NCBI GenBank assembly: GCA_916700875.1
Contig: CAKAKS010000039.1
Span: 20,206,367-20,270,366 of the forward strand
From: Sebastes aleutianus
Taxonomy: Eukaryota > Chordata > Actinopteri > Perciformes > Sebastidae
Reading direction: 5' to 3'
DNA length: 64,000 nucleotides
The translations under genes were made by a program, and so were the position numbers. Positions within the stretch are counted from its first letter, which is position 1. Each line of letters begins with the position of its first letter. The notes below the pieces were generated by a model. The model was not told the DNA's origin. It worked only from the letters and a program-made list of their open reading frames with translations, and did no database searches. Shown here piece after piece: positions 22,385 through 34,851 of the stretch.

Positions 22385-22435
22385 ACAGTCAGCTAGGCCC
22401 AAAGCCCGAGCTACCGGACATCTCCTCTGTGGACA

Positions 22436-22473
22436 GACAGACAGACAGACAGACTAACAGACAGACAGACAGA
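22436..22473. repeat. (GACA)n microsatellite
   Basis: Short interrupted runs of GACA follow the palindrome in the clpx 5' intron. Confidence 0.85.
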
Positions 22474-22596
22474 CTGATGTTGCGCAGTGGTTTCATCTGT
22501 TTAAACAATACAGCTCACGTTAGCAGTCTAAAACACCTATCTTCATTATAACAGGTACAGCAGATAGACGTCGAGGGAACAGCTTGTTGTACTCAC

Positions 22597-22900
22597 AGGG
22601 TACAGATGAAACCAGTCGCCTCTTCACAGCAGAAAAACAAACTAAATGTGCAGAGTCACTGCAGATCTCTCTCTAGGTGTTAGTCAGCTTCAGTGTGTCG
22701 TCTCACACAGTGAGTAACTCAGCGTTATCTCCTCTAGGCCGCAGGTTTCCCAGGTGGGACACGACCCAAAGTGATGTAACGCTGTTATGAAGGAGGTAAC
22801 GGGCTAGCTGCTAGCTGCTAGCTGCTGGTTGCTAGCCTTCTTCTCTGTCGCTAGGAGGGATTTAAACGGTGTAAACAAGATGGCGGCTCTGTTTGTGTGC
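22597..22900 (-). promoter_or_regulatory. Proposed clpx untranslated first exon and promoter
   Basis: On the minus strand a donor CCCT|GTGAGTAC ends an exon at 22597, and the coding-start exon has a matching acceptor at 21022. Upstream sequence is relatively GC-rich and includes AAGATGGCGGC (a YY1-type site) near 22877 on the plus strand and a GCTAGCT tandem at about 22803-22836. No TATA box is seen. The transcription start is not fixed. Confidence 0.5.
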
Positions 22901-24867
22901 ATGCAGGTCACATATCCGGGTCTTTTCAGATCTAGTGACGAACAGGAGGCGGTAACGGCTACAGACATGTAACAGGGGTCACTGCTGGTGCGTTCAGGGA
23001 TCCTCAGAATGTAAACATTTGAGTTGCATTTAGGTGATCCTCGTAAATGTGAAATAATATCCTGAACTGAAGATTCTTTGCGTTTTAAGGCCTGCAAAAT
23101 TAACAACACTGTGTCGTGATTTATGAGGCATAGCTATTCGTAGTGGCCATTTTTTGGAAAAATCGAAATCACACTTAAATCAAAGGGCCACAGACGCACC
23201 ATGGGTATGTCAAGATAAAATAAGATATACTTTCATTGTCCCCGTGGGGAACTTTTTCCTGGACTCCGTCCAACTGCAGTTACAAATACTAAATTAAAAC
23301 AGCAGTCCACGTACATAATGGCACATACCATCAAACACACCATGGCAGGTATTGCACCCAGGTAGTGCACTGCACCGTCTACCGTCTTGCACATATTGCA
23401 CAGACAATAGCCCAATATTACACAGATGCAACATATTTCGAAAATGTTCGAACAGAAGTCTTACAAAAGTCAGAAAATCTGGAAAATGTTTGAAAAAAAA
23501 GTCTGAAATTGTCCGAAAAAAATCTCTGGTAAAAACGTCTGAAAAAACTCCGGAAAAATAAATGTCTGTAAAATGTCCGAAAAAAACCCCAATTCTGAGA
23601 AAAGTCTGAAAAATGTCCGAAAAAAAGAAGTCTGTAAAATGTCTGAAAAAGAAATTCTGAAAAATGTTCGAAAACAAAGTCTGAAAAATATCCGAAAGAA
23701 AAGTATGAAAAAAAGTCAGGAAAATGTCCGAAAAAAAAGTCTGGAAAATATCAAAAAAATCTGTAAAATGTCCAAAAAAATATTCTGAAAAATGTCCGAA
23801 AAAAAGTTTTTGAAATGTCTGAAAAATGTTCGAAAAAAGTCTGCAAAATATCGAAAAAGAAATACTGTAAAATGTCTGAAAAAAAATCCTGAAAAATTTA
23901 CAAAAAAATAAATAAATAAAAATGTTCCAAAAAAAAAAAGTCAGAAAAAAAATCTGGAAAATATTCGAAAAGAAGTCTTAAAAAAGTCAGAAAATGGTTG
24001 AAAAAAAAAGTCTGAAGAATTTCCGAAAAATGTCGGAAAAAAAGTTCTGAAAAACCAGCTGTATTATTAATGTGATGTATACAGTAGTGTATAAATAATT
24101 ATAATACAATAATATAATATATATTATTCTATATAATGAGTACTTTTACATTTGATACTTTAGGTATATTTCGATTCTAATATTTTTGAACTTTTACTCA
24201 AGTAAGATTTTGAATTCAGGATTTTAACTTGTAACAGAGTATTTTTACACAGTGGTATTACTACTTTTACTGAAATAAAAGTTCTCACTACTTCTTCCAC
24301 AACTGAATAATATACTGTAATTTAATTACTTTTGACTATAAAACATGTTCTGTATTTTTACAGTTTATCACACGTAATTTAGTGATATGGTTATATACTG
24401 TAATTTGACGGTATCCGTCTGGGAACTTTGCTGCCAGTGCCTTTACCGCTTATTTTTTTCTTATTTTAAAGCGTTGTTTTCTTGATATGTAGCTTTCATC
24501 TGAAGCCTTTGCTCCTTCTTCTATGTATTTCCTTACATCTTGTACCTACCTACTCAATATCACACAATACTTTTGTGAAAATATCATTTTTATACATAAT
24601 TATTTTGACCCTGAACACGAAAAATCCATTAGAACAATGAACATTGTGCTATTCATAAAAGCAGACTGTTGCAGCTCTGTGAATCTCAACTAAATTAAAA
24701 ATGTCCAAATTTCCCACTACCATTAAATCCAGTATTGTGGTCTCTTGGAATCAACACATGTAGGCCTTCATCAGTAGTCTGTAATCTTGAACACATTTAT
24801 TATAAACAATATCCAGTGTGACCTATTAAAGAAATTCACGTAAACCAACTGAGATTTAAAAAATAAC
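22901..24867. other. Intergenic region between clpx and gldn
   Basis: No gene is visible. Contents: a repeat end with TTTCATTGTCCCCGTGGGGA at about 23230, a degenerate minisatellite at about 23440-24055, and half of a TACTCAAGTA-type MITE at about 24120-24300. The remaining AT-rich DNA shows nothing I can name. Confidence 0.5.
23440..24055. repeat. Degenerate minisatellite of TCTGAAAAATGTCCGAAAAA units
   Basis: Units of roughly 20-24 bases (GTCTGAAAAATGTCCGAAAA) repeat about 25 times with point changes and variable A-runs. Open frames through it are low-complexity artefacts. Confidence 0.85.
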
Positions 24868-24873
24868 TTTATT
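24868..24873 (-). terminator. Candidate polyadenylation signal of gldn
   Basis: TTTATT on the plus strand reads AATAAA on the minus strand, 30 bases after the gldn stop codon at 24903-24905. It would give a very short 3' UTR. More distal signals are not excluded. Confidence 0.5.
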
Positions 24874-24902
24874 GCTCATTTTTACATGGTTTGTGGTTAT
24901 TT

Positions 24903-26672
24903 TTAGGTTGATTTGAGTTTAACTTTGCAGATTTTCAGGCTGCTGTTGTCCCACATATACAGGAGCTTTTTGTTGGGATAATATGACAGCGTAGCCAGGA
25001 TGCCATCAGCTGGCCTTAAATCAAAACTTGCATCCAGAGGACTCTCTTTCTTTAAATCAAAGGCATATGTAACACTTCTGTCTTTGTCATCTGTAAAATA
25101 TACCACCCCACATACAATGAAAGCATTTCCTGCTTTAGTTGTTGGGTAGTGAGTATTAATGACTGACTCCAGGGAGAATGTGTCCGGGTTAATCTTCGCT
25201 ACCATCGTATCATCTCCTGTATCTGATGCAAAAATGACCCACAGTCCGTTTTCGTCCACAGCAAACTTGAAATACGTCTTTGAGTTGCGGAAAAGATACG
25301 CCAGGTTGTTATATCTGCTGTTTGCCATATTCAGAATGCTGGTTGCCCTGGTGTTCAGGTCAAATCTGTAAAATATAGATCATGGGTAAGTTAAGAAGCC
25401 GAGTACAAAGGAATCAAAAATGTCAGTAAGTTACAGTTTTCTCATTTGCTTTGGCTCAATTATTTTGACGTGGTGTACAGTGAGAAGGTACAATTTGTTG
25501 TTGTAACTAAATTACTGCATTTTTTTCTTTGTTGCAGTTTTTTTTTTTAAAGAAAAGTATTGGCATAGACCTTATTTTGTGGCAAATTTTCTGTTCACTA
25601 TATATGACTTTACATGAAAGCTAAAAGGTGAATTTTCTGTTTATAATACATGTAACACATTGCTACACAAATACATTTACTTTAAACACTAATGTGCATA
25701 TATTGTTTCTATGTATACAGTATTGTAGCCTACAGTGCTGACTATTCCCAGTAAACTTTTACCTGCTGTTGAAACAGGAACAGCTCAGTGTGATACACAA
25801 TAACCTTCGGCTAGACATTCTGGTATAATACAGTAAGCAGTCAGTGTCGACAAAACGTTGAACAAAACAGAGATTTGCATAAAAGAAACATTTCCAGAGT
25901 TGACTGCCATGGTGAAAAAACATCTCAACATTTTCACCAGTATGGCCCACACGATGACAAAACAACTTTTCATTTTGCTGCATTGGCCAATTTACTTACA
26001 CAGTAACTAGGTTTTGAAGCATGAATGAAGTGTTTTGGGTGAGTTACCACCTTTTGCAGACATGCAATAGAGTTGTGATGTCCCATGATACAGTTGTGAT
26101 AATTGCACTCACAGTTCAGAGAATGTTAAGACTGTTTAAAGAAATGAGCCAAAGCGATTGAGAAAAATTGTAATAAAGCAGGGACAAAGTCTTTTACATG
26201 TTTAACACAAACACTTACTTTATGAGTCTGTTTTTTCCTGCATTGTGAAAGTAAAACGACCGCTTGTAAACAACGTGACCACAGCCCTGGAAGAACCTCC
26301 TCACGTCTATAATTTTGTGGCTTCTGTCCTGAGATGTCGAAATGTTCATGTGCTCCTCCAAAACTCGACCTGCATGGGAAGAAATGCTTCAGGGTTTAAA
26401 TCCACAATAACTCACAAGTCTATGTGATGAATGACCTTTCGACTTGTAGTTGCTGTAAAAAAAATAAATCACCTGAAAAATGGTCGGCCAGCCAGTATCG
26501 CTCTTCATCCAGCTGGGATGCATCTGACATCCAGGATCCAAAAGTGCTTTGCATTTTGGCTTTCTCCGAACATCTAATAGATCTAATCTTGCACCCTAAA
26601 TGAAAGAAGATATGTACATAAAGTATTTGAATAAGTTATCCAATAGATAGATACTGTACATAGGTAGGTAGG

Positions 26673-26745
<73 letters not shown>

Positions 26746-26852
26746 GGGTAGATGGGTAGGTAGGTAGGTAGGTAGGTAGGTAGGTAGGTAGGTAGGTAGG
26801 TAGGTAGGTAGGTAGGTAGGTAGGTAGGTAGGTAGGTAGGTAGGTAGGTAGG

Positions 26853-26889
<37 letters not shown>

Positions 26890-29800
26890 TCATTTAACAA
26901 AATGTTCTGACCAGTTTTTGTCCGTCTCTCAGCGGTTGTCACATTGATCTCGTTGTTGGTCTGGAGTGGATGTGAAGAATCTAAATGAAAAGAAAGAAGA
27001 AGAATCACATATTTTAAAAACATAGTAGATGTTTATTCTGCTTGTAGCCAATATAACTGGTGATCTGTATTCATTTTCTTTAAATCAACCGTTTAAAGAT
27101 TATTGATGGGCTTTGAGAGAAAAAATAAATCTTATAAACTAAGATTATTGGTTAATATTAACCTTCCTGTTATGGGTATTTGAACATTTTAAAATCTAGG
27201 GAAATATATTTTCCTTATGAAACTTAAAAACAAATATTGGACACAAAACAGTTTGTTTTTTTTACCACTTTTCATGGGTGTATCGATAATGTGTCCGCTG
27301 TTGTTGAAGGAGTCCTTCTTCAGGTCTACAGAGAGTGAGGCTGTAACATGACAGGAAATGTATATACTGTAGATAAATACACATGGACACTAATGGTGTT
27401 ATAGTGCAGCATCATAAATCATACAAAAGACAAAAGCAAATATTTTTAGGTCATTGTTACTTTTACTTATAATTTGAATGTTTCCTACCTGTTGATAATG
27501 TAATTGGTGCCTCTGTAGCACTATTGAAGGAATCACTGGTGGTTTGGTCTGCAGAAAGAGTGGCTGTTGAATGAAATTAAACATTATATATATTGTTTTA
27601 AAGTTATGTTTACTCACTTTACTCATAATTCAAAACTCATATAGTCAAAATAGTTGTTTACCAACTTCCATGTTTGTGCCTAGAAGCTTCACAGAGTCAG
27701 TAACGTCTTTACTGTTGTCAGTTGGATGTGGAGTTGGTGATTCTGCAGAAAGAAAGATGAGATTCAACCAGAAGAGATGGTACAGATATTAAATATCCCT
27801 CTTTTGAGGTAAAATGAAAAAAATACTACTGAAACTAAATGTGTGAATTGATCAACACTGATGCCAAATAGTGAAAACAATAGAAAGTTTCTTACCACTT
27901 TTCATGGGTGCATCAATAATGGCTCCACTGACAGTGGAGGAATCGCTGTTTTGGTCCTCAGAAAGTGAAGCTGTTGAATGTCTGTCATCTTGATGAGATG
28001 ATCCTGATACCGTGTTTGTGTCTAGAAGCTTCACAGAGTCAGTAACGTCTCTGTTGTTGTCAGTTGGATGTGGAGTTGGTGATTCTGCAGAAAGAAAGAT
28101 GAGATTCAACTAGAAGAGATGGTACAGATATTAAATAATCCTCTATTGAGGAAAGATAAAAACACCTGAAACTAAATGTGTGAATTGATCAACACTGATG
28201 CCAAATAGTGAAAACAATAGACAGTTTCTTACCACTTTTCATGGGTGTATCAACAATGGTTCCTCTGTTATTGGAGGAATCACTGTTTTGGTCCTCAGAA
28301 AGTGAAGCTGTTGAATGAAATGAAACATTAAATATAATGTTTTAAAGTTATGGTCACTCACTTAACTCATAATTCAAAACACAGTGTTTCCTACCTGTTA
28401 ATAATCTTATTGTTGCCTCTGTAGCATCTTCACTCTGGGTATCGTTCGAAATGTCATAACTGTCGTCTTGATGAGATGATCCTGATACCATGTTTGTGTC
28501 TAGAAGCTTCTCAGAGTCAGTAACGTCTCTATTGTTGTCAGTTGGATGCGGAATTGGTGATCCTGCAGAAAGAAAGATGAGGTTCAACTACAAGAGATGG
28601 TACATTTGAGGGAAGATAAAAAACTACTGAAAATAAATGTGTGAGTTGATCAATACTGATACCAAATAGTGATACCAAGAAACCCCATGTGTCAAACACA
28701 AGGCCTGATGATGCTGACACCATGTTTGGGTCTCGAAGCTTCTCAGAATCAGTAACGTCTCTACTGTTGTCATCAGTTGGATGTGGAGTTGGTGATTCTG
28801 CAGAAAGAAAGATGAGATTCAACTAGAAGAGATGGTACAGATATTAAATATCCCTCTTTTGGGGAAGATAAAAACACCTGAAATTAAATGTGTGAACTGA
28901 TCAACGCTGATGCCAAATAGCAAAACCAAAACACAATTTCTTACCACTTTTCATGGGTGCATCAATAATGACTCCACTGATAGTGGAGGAATCGCTGTTT
29001 TGGTCCTCAGAAAGTGAAGCTATTGAATGTCTGTCGTCTTGATGAGATGATCCTGATACCGTGTTTGTGTCTAGAAGTTTCTCAGAGTCAGTAACGTCTC
29101 TATTGTTGTCAGTTGGATGTGGAGTTGGTGATTCTGCAGAAAGAAAGATGAGATTCAACTAGAAGAGATGGTACAGATATTAAATATTCCTCTTTTGGGG
29201 GAAGATAAAAACACCTGAAACTAAATGTGTGAATTGATCAACACTGATGCCAAATAGTGAAACCAATAGACAGTTTCTTACCATTTTCCATGGGTGCATC
29301 AATAATGGTTCCTCTGTTATTGGAGGAATCGCTGTTTTGGTCCTCAGAAAGTGAAGCTGTTGAATGAAATGAAACATTAAATATAATGTTTTAAAGTTAT
29401 GGTCAGTCACTTTACTCATAATTCAAAACACAGTGTTTCCTACCTGTTAATAATCTTATTGTTGCCTCTGTAGCATCTTCACTCTGGGTATCGTTAGAAA
29501 TGTCATAACTGTCATAACTGTCGTCTTGATGAGATGATACCAAGAAACCCCATGTGTCAAACGCAAGGCCTGATGATGCTGACACCATGCTTGTGTCTCG
29601 AAGCTTCTCAGAGTCAGTAACGTCTCTGTTGTTGTCAGTTGGATGTGGAGTTGGTGATTCTGCAGAAAGAAAGATGAGATTCAACTAGAAAAGTTGGTAC
29701 AGATATTAAATATTATTTAAAAGTCTTAATTCACAAACAGCCTATCATAAAAAATCATGAACTCATATAATGTATTGCTGTGTACAATTTGAAGCTTAAA

Positions 29801-32800
29801 TTCACAGTTTATTCACCAATTTGAGTCCATCTCTCGTCAATAGTCAAAATTAGCTTGTTGCTGTTCTGGGGTGAGTAATCTACAACTATATATATATATA
29901 GCATATATATATATATATATATATACTATATATATATATATATATAGTATATATAGTGTTGTAATATACTATAACTATATAGTTGTAATATACATTTTTA
30001 TTTGTATTTGTATTTGTATTTTTATTTTTATTTGTATTTGTGTTAGCGTGTTTAGTGTGTGTTTTGTGTCTGGTTGCCACATCGTATCACTTTTGTTTAT
30101 CTGTGTTCTTTAAAAGAAAACCTAACAAAAAGTAAATAACAAAAAAATGACTATTTTATGCAAACATAATGAGAATATGTCCTCTTTCATTCATTTCTGA
30201 TTTTATATCTAATCATAAATAACCATGGCAAAACAATTCTTTTGTTGAATTTGTTGGGGGTATTAACTCACGTTATGAGTCATATTTTTACATTTCTTTC
30301 TAATATTAAAAAGGGTAGGAAATTTCTATTGAGTAAAAGAACAATACAAAACAATAAAATCAGTAAAGAAATCTTTCAGCCACTCAGACGGTTGCTTACC
30401 TGATTTATCTGTATCTCGAAGTTTCTCAGAGTCAGCAACTTTAAAACCATCTTTGGCTTCATGAGCTGGATGTGTTGTTGGTAACACTGTGGAGATTTAA
30501 TAAGATGAGTACAGCAGGAAGTTAAGATCAAATCTGTGTGTCCAAATATTTCATGAATGAGTCTCCGTATCTCCTACCTGTTAACAAGTTCATTGATGCT
30601 TCTGTAATTCTCTCTGGGCTGGTTTTAGTCCACGTGTCATCATGTGTGTAGTCTGGACGAAGCGATACTAATTCTGTAGTAAATAAAACTATTAATATTA
30701 AACAAGTTTACGGTATAAGATCGTTCTGAAACAACAGTGGAATAAATTAAAATCTGTGAATAAAGTCTTCCTGCCAGTCAAAATGGTTGTTAACTAGATT
30801 TTATATTTGTGCCTTGACTGAACTAAACATACGTATGAATTGGTCGATACTGAGACAAAATAAAGTATAAATAATCAGACAGTTTCTTACCACTTTTCTC
30901 ATCATCATTAATGTCTCCGCTGCCATTGACGGTGTCACTGTTTTGGTCTGGAGGAAGTGGAGCTGTACAATGAAACGTTAACAAACACAACAGTGTTGCA
31001 CCTTTAATTAAACTTTTATTTATAATTCAAATCACAGTTAATACCAGTTAATAATCTAATTGGTGCCTGTGTGACATTCTCTGTGTTGGTACCATTCAAG
31101 GTGTCGTAGCTGTACTCTGGATGAACTGATTCCAGAAAAGAGAATTAAAAAGTACGAGGTGAAACACGTTATTAGGTCTGACAGTGAAGTTTTCTATCAC
31201 AGTTGCTCACCAGAGTCCGTACCTGTGTCTTTTATTAATTTGTTTTTTATGTAACCTTTATTTAGCCAGGTTTGTCCCATTGAGATCAAAGATCTTTTTA
31301 CAAGGGAGACCAGGCCAAGAATAGCAGCAACAGTTTCAACAATTAACATAAAAGCAAACAGAATTGAGTAACATTACACAGTAATAGACATGAATTAAAG
31401 GATTCAACTTTAAAGCTTTGAACTTAAGTACTGTAAGTACCACATAAATTACAAAGTTGATTTTTGATTTAGATTTTTCGATAAGGCCGTGGTTTCATTT
31501 CTGTGAGGAGCTTTTTGGCTGTGAAAATGAAACACGCTGGTTCATTGATTATGATTGCGTGGAGATATTCTCACCCATCAACAAGTTGGTTTGATGGATG
31601 CCTTCTGTGATGGTCTCGTTTCTCACTTCATTAGAGTAACAAGCAGGACAGGGAGGACCAGGTGGACCTGCTGGACCAGGTGGACCTCTTGGACCAGGAG
31701 GACCTTCAAATATTTACAGACAGTATCCGCAAGTCAGACATGTAAAACTGACCTAATAAACAATACTGCTCTGCTTTTTACACCAACAACAATGAAATAA
31801 AAACAGGGAAACTTTAAATTAAAACTTTTTTTTCCAATTTGAAGTTGGAGAAAAGAATAAATTAAACTAAGATTTTACCAAAACTAATAGGGGATTAGTT
31901 CACAAAAGTTGTGGTTTGTTTATTACATCCCACAACAGGATAAAGTGTTGAAGTGTCCATCTTGTAACCTCACCAGTCCTGGAGCTAAATATCAAGCTTC
32001 AAGTTTGTCCTGAAAATAAGAAACTCACTCAGAAAATGAAATAAAATGAGGTTTTGACATTGTAGGTCTCACCTGTCAGTCGGGGCGGCCCGGGGTCTCC
32101 TTCAGGTCCTGGTTCTCCTATTTCACCAGGGGGTCCTAGTAGTTATTGACAAGTCATTAGTTTAAACCAATAAGTCGAAACTGGAAACTACAAAGAGAAT
32201 GACTATGTGTTTATTGTAGGACTGAACATTTAGATGATCCTGGATTTTTTATTTTTTTTTTTGTGATCAAATTTTAGTGGTTTTAGAGATATGCATTATA
32301 ATTTATTAACAAAAAATAAATAATAAATATATATGTATAGAATAAAAATAAATAAAATAAAAATAATAGAGTTAGATAACAATAAGATAAATAATAATAA
32401 TAATAATGGCGACTCCTCCCCCTCACCCCTCCAGATCATAGATTTTTTTTTAAAACATGAACTATCTTCTCTGTGATGTCATCAAGAGTCACTGAAGCCT
32501 GCATCATTCAGGTGTCATCAGTCCGGTAAACTTTTTTCCAACTGAATCCGTCTCCCATGCATATCTAATGTGGCAGTGACAGACTGAAAGTAGTCAGTGA
32601 GTGAGATTCTCATGTTATGCAACCGTAGCTGAACAATGTTAAAATGTCTGAAACTTGTGCCTGAGTTTATTTGTCTCTTCTGGTGCACACCGCATACATA
32701 AAGGCGTTAGATTTCTTTGACACAGCAGATCTCTCACCTCTTCTTCCTCGTCTCCCCTCGGGCCCGGGAACACCCTGAAGTCCTGGTGAACCAGCTCTAC

Positions 32801-34851
32801 CAGGCAAACCTAACAGACAAAAGTACTGTGACTATAGTAATAAATTCAGCTTAGTTTATAGAAGACCTATTATGCTTTTGCACTTTTTCTCTTTCCTTTA
32901 GTGTGTTAAATAGTTTTTTTGTGCATGTAAAAGGTCTGCAGAGTTACAAACCCAGTTGACCCAAAGTTACTCTCCGCCACAGAAACACTGCTGAGTGAAA
33001 CACAGAGGTGCTGCACTGTGCTGCAGCACAGCTGGTATGAGAAAATAAAGTGTTTTTTGAGCATTAAAGCATGTAAACATGTTCTAGTAGAAACCAAAAA
33101 TACAAGTATGCACCTGAATTAAGCATAATAGGTCCTCTTTAAGAAACTGATGCAGTTGATTAAAGTGTATTACCTGGTGGTCCAGCTGGGCCTGGAGAAA
33201 AAAAAAATATATATTTTACACAAATCAAATACAGTAGAAGCACCAGCAACGATAAAAACCACAGCACTGTAATGGATAATTGAAAAGTGCACCTGTTAAA
33301 CAAAGTCCTCTGGAGGTGTTACACAGATCTACGAAGGCTTTGACCTGAAATGAAGAAAACAGACAGAAACAGTAGGTGAGGTCAGTGTTGATTGTAACCA
33401 CATCTGGAAGCTTTTTGATGTTACACATTTTGTTTTTTATTTTCTTTAGGGATGCACCGATACTGGATCGGATATCGGGCCGATACTGAGTCAAATAGCT
33501 GGATCGGGTATCGGTGACAATGGGGCAGATTTATTCAGTTCAATTCTATGTTTATATACTATATACATTATATACTGGAATTTTAATTCCTGTTTAAGTT
33601 TTGACCAATTTGTTGCTGCATTAAAAAAGTTTACACTTGAATTGTAATTCCTGTAAATTTAATGGAGCACAAAATTATTATTTTAATAATAAATAACAAT
33701 TCAGTATATTTATTTCTATGTATTTATATTTTGATAGAGATATTTGACAGATATTCTCTGATTCCAACTTTTTAAATGTGAATATCATCTGATTTCTTTA
33801 CTCCTCTATGACAGTAAACTGAATATCTTTGAGTTGTGGACAAAACAAGACATTTGAGGACGTAATCTTGGGCTTTGGGAAACACCTTTCACCATTTTCT
33901 GACATTTTATAGGCCAAACAACTAATCGATTAATCGAGAAAATAATCAACAGATTAATCGACAATAAAAATAATCATTAGTTGCAGAGCTAATTTGAAGA
34001 CACCTTGTGCTCTGAGAACTTGTGTTGAGCATTTGTCACTATTTTCTGACATTTCATAGCTTAAACGATTAATCAATGAATCCAGAAAATGATCAGAAGA
34101 TTTATTTAAAAATGAAAATAATCTTTAGTTGCAGCCCTAATTATTAATTATCAATCAGGCCAATAATAAAACTCAACTTCATTTCGGTAAAACACTTGCG
34201 TATCACTGATAAATGTGCTGTCAAAATAATACAGTAGCGCCCTCTGGAGAAATGCCAGATGTGAGTCGAGTTGAGGGAGGAGCAGTCACGCTCAGCTGCT
34301 CCAACTATTTATCAAGAAAACACTCCAGATCTCTGCAGCAGACTCTCGGATTCATTACTCGGACATGCTTCTTATCCCAAAGGGGAAAAGAGAGGAAGTG
34401 TTTCTATTAGATGAGAGCAAAGAGTTGATGATTGCTCCCCTGTTCTGTCTCACAATAACTCATTTTTTACAGAAGTACAGTAAACAGTCACTTTCATATA
34501 AAGAGCCCACATTAAAGCATTGAGGTGTCTTACAGGAACCATGGAGTATGTCATCAGCATCATCATATCCTTCTCGTCTTGGCCCGGTTCTTCCTCCTGG
34601 TTTCTTCTGCTGCGTTGGAGCTTCTTCAGCTCTCCAGCCTCTGGTAGGACTCCTTCCTGCAGCCTGCAGCTCTGTGACAGCACCTGCACCTGGGCGTCCA
34701 ACCTGACCAGCTCCTCCGTCAGCTCCCTCTGTCGAACCAGCAGGAACACTAAACCCGCCGAGCTCAGGAGCAGCAGTGCACACATCCCCACCAGCAGCAC
34801 TTTCCACGCCACGATAACTCCATTCCTCTCCTTCATGTTTGTGCCCTGCAT
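24903..34851 (-). CDS. gldn: Gliomedin: type II membrane collagen/olfactomedin protein with an expanded linker
   Basis: Exons on the minus strand: 34534-34851; 33293-33344; 33174-33191; 32738-32809; 32073-32135; 31575-31703; possibly 31211-31228; 31045-31125; 30891-30962; 30578-30673; 30400-30486; 29817-29879; 29444-29659; 29282-29356; 28945-29133; 28663-28797; 28395-28562; 28233-28307; 27896-28084; 27662-27742; 27489-27563; 27266-27340; 26912-26980; 26473-26595; 26219-26369; 24903-25365. The sum is about 1050 aa (human about 551). Exon 1 has a short cytoplasmic end, a membrane segment (VLLVGMCALLLLSSAGLVFL) and MMLMTYSMVP as in gliomedin. Gly-X-Y collagen exons follow, then a Ser/Thr/Asp-rich linker of repeated modules, then an olfactomedin domain (CKIRSIRCSEKAKM, GCGHVVYKRSFYF, AVDENGLWVIF). 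Gliomedin clusters neuronal adhesion molecules and sodium channels at nodes of Ranvier. A basic RSRR near residue 80 could be a furin-type site. Confidence 0.93.
26661..26888. repeat. (GATA)n/(GGTA)n microsatellite
   Basis: GATA runs flank a central block of about 25 GGTA units. It fills most of the 316-bp gldn intron between 26595 and 26912. The Thr-Tyr-Leu-Pro frames through it are artefacts. Confidence 0.95.
27266..31125 (-). repeat. Tandemly amplified linker exons of gldn
   Basis: Four module types can be read. Type A starts ESPTPHPTDNNRDVTDS; type B starts ASLSEDQNSDSS and ends APMKSG; type C ends ATEATIRLLTG; type D resembles QTNNEINVTTAERRTKTG. A appears in at least seven exons, B in at least six, C in four, and D in two (29817-29879 and 26912-26980). 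Surrounding intron sequence is also repeated, for example the block around GATGAGATTCAACTAGAAGA. All these exons are multiples of three bases and symmetrical phase 1. Confidence 0.92.
29890..29955. repeat. (TA)n microsatellite
   Basis: Alternating TA runs sit directly upstream (in gene direction) of the gldn exon 29817-29879, followed at 30000-30045 by a TATTTG/TTTGTA-rich run. The region is non-coding. Confidence 0.9.
31229..31330. repeat. Interspersed repeat end (CTTTATTTAGCCAGGT type)
   Basis: The phrase CCTTTATTTAGCCAGGTTTG, then CCCATTGAGATCAAAGATC, then GGGAGACCAGGCCAAGA is a very common teleost repeat end. It abuts the possible 18-base gldn exon at 31211-31228, replacing the expected pyrimidine tract of its acceptor. 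Confidence 0.6.
32862..33141. mobile_element. Short relative of the 4196-5507 TIR element
   Basis: It starts AGACCTATTATGCTTTTGCA and ends AAGCATAATAGGTCCTCTTT, an inverted pair. The interior shares CATGTAAACATGTTCTAGT with the copy at 4196-5507. It is non-coding, in a gldn collagen-exon intron. Confidence 0.7.
33446..33660. mobile_element. Truncated hAT-like MITE (TTTAGGGATGCACCGATAC end)
   Basis: The left end TTTAGGGATGCACCGATACT and the phrase TTAATTCCTGTTTAAGTTTT are shared with the more complete copy at 45836-46470. No matching right end is seen here. It is followed at 33795-34140 by a copy of the AATCGATTAATC-type repeat. Confidence 0.6.

Noticed and set aside
23294..23677. Phe-rich minus-strand open frame of 127 codons
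   Set aside because: It is the translation of the A-rich minisatellite on the opposite strand.
26583..27023. Thr-Tyr-Leu-Pro repeat protein on the minus strand
   Set aside because: It is the translation of a GATA/GGTA microsatellite in an intron; only 26912-26980 is a real exon.
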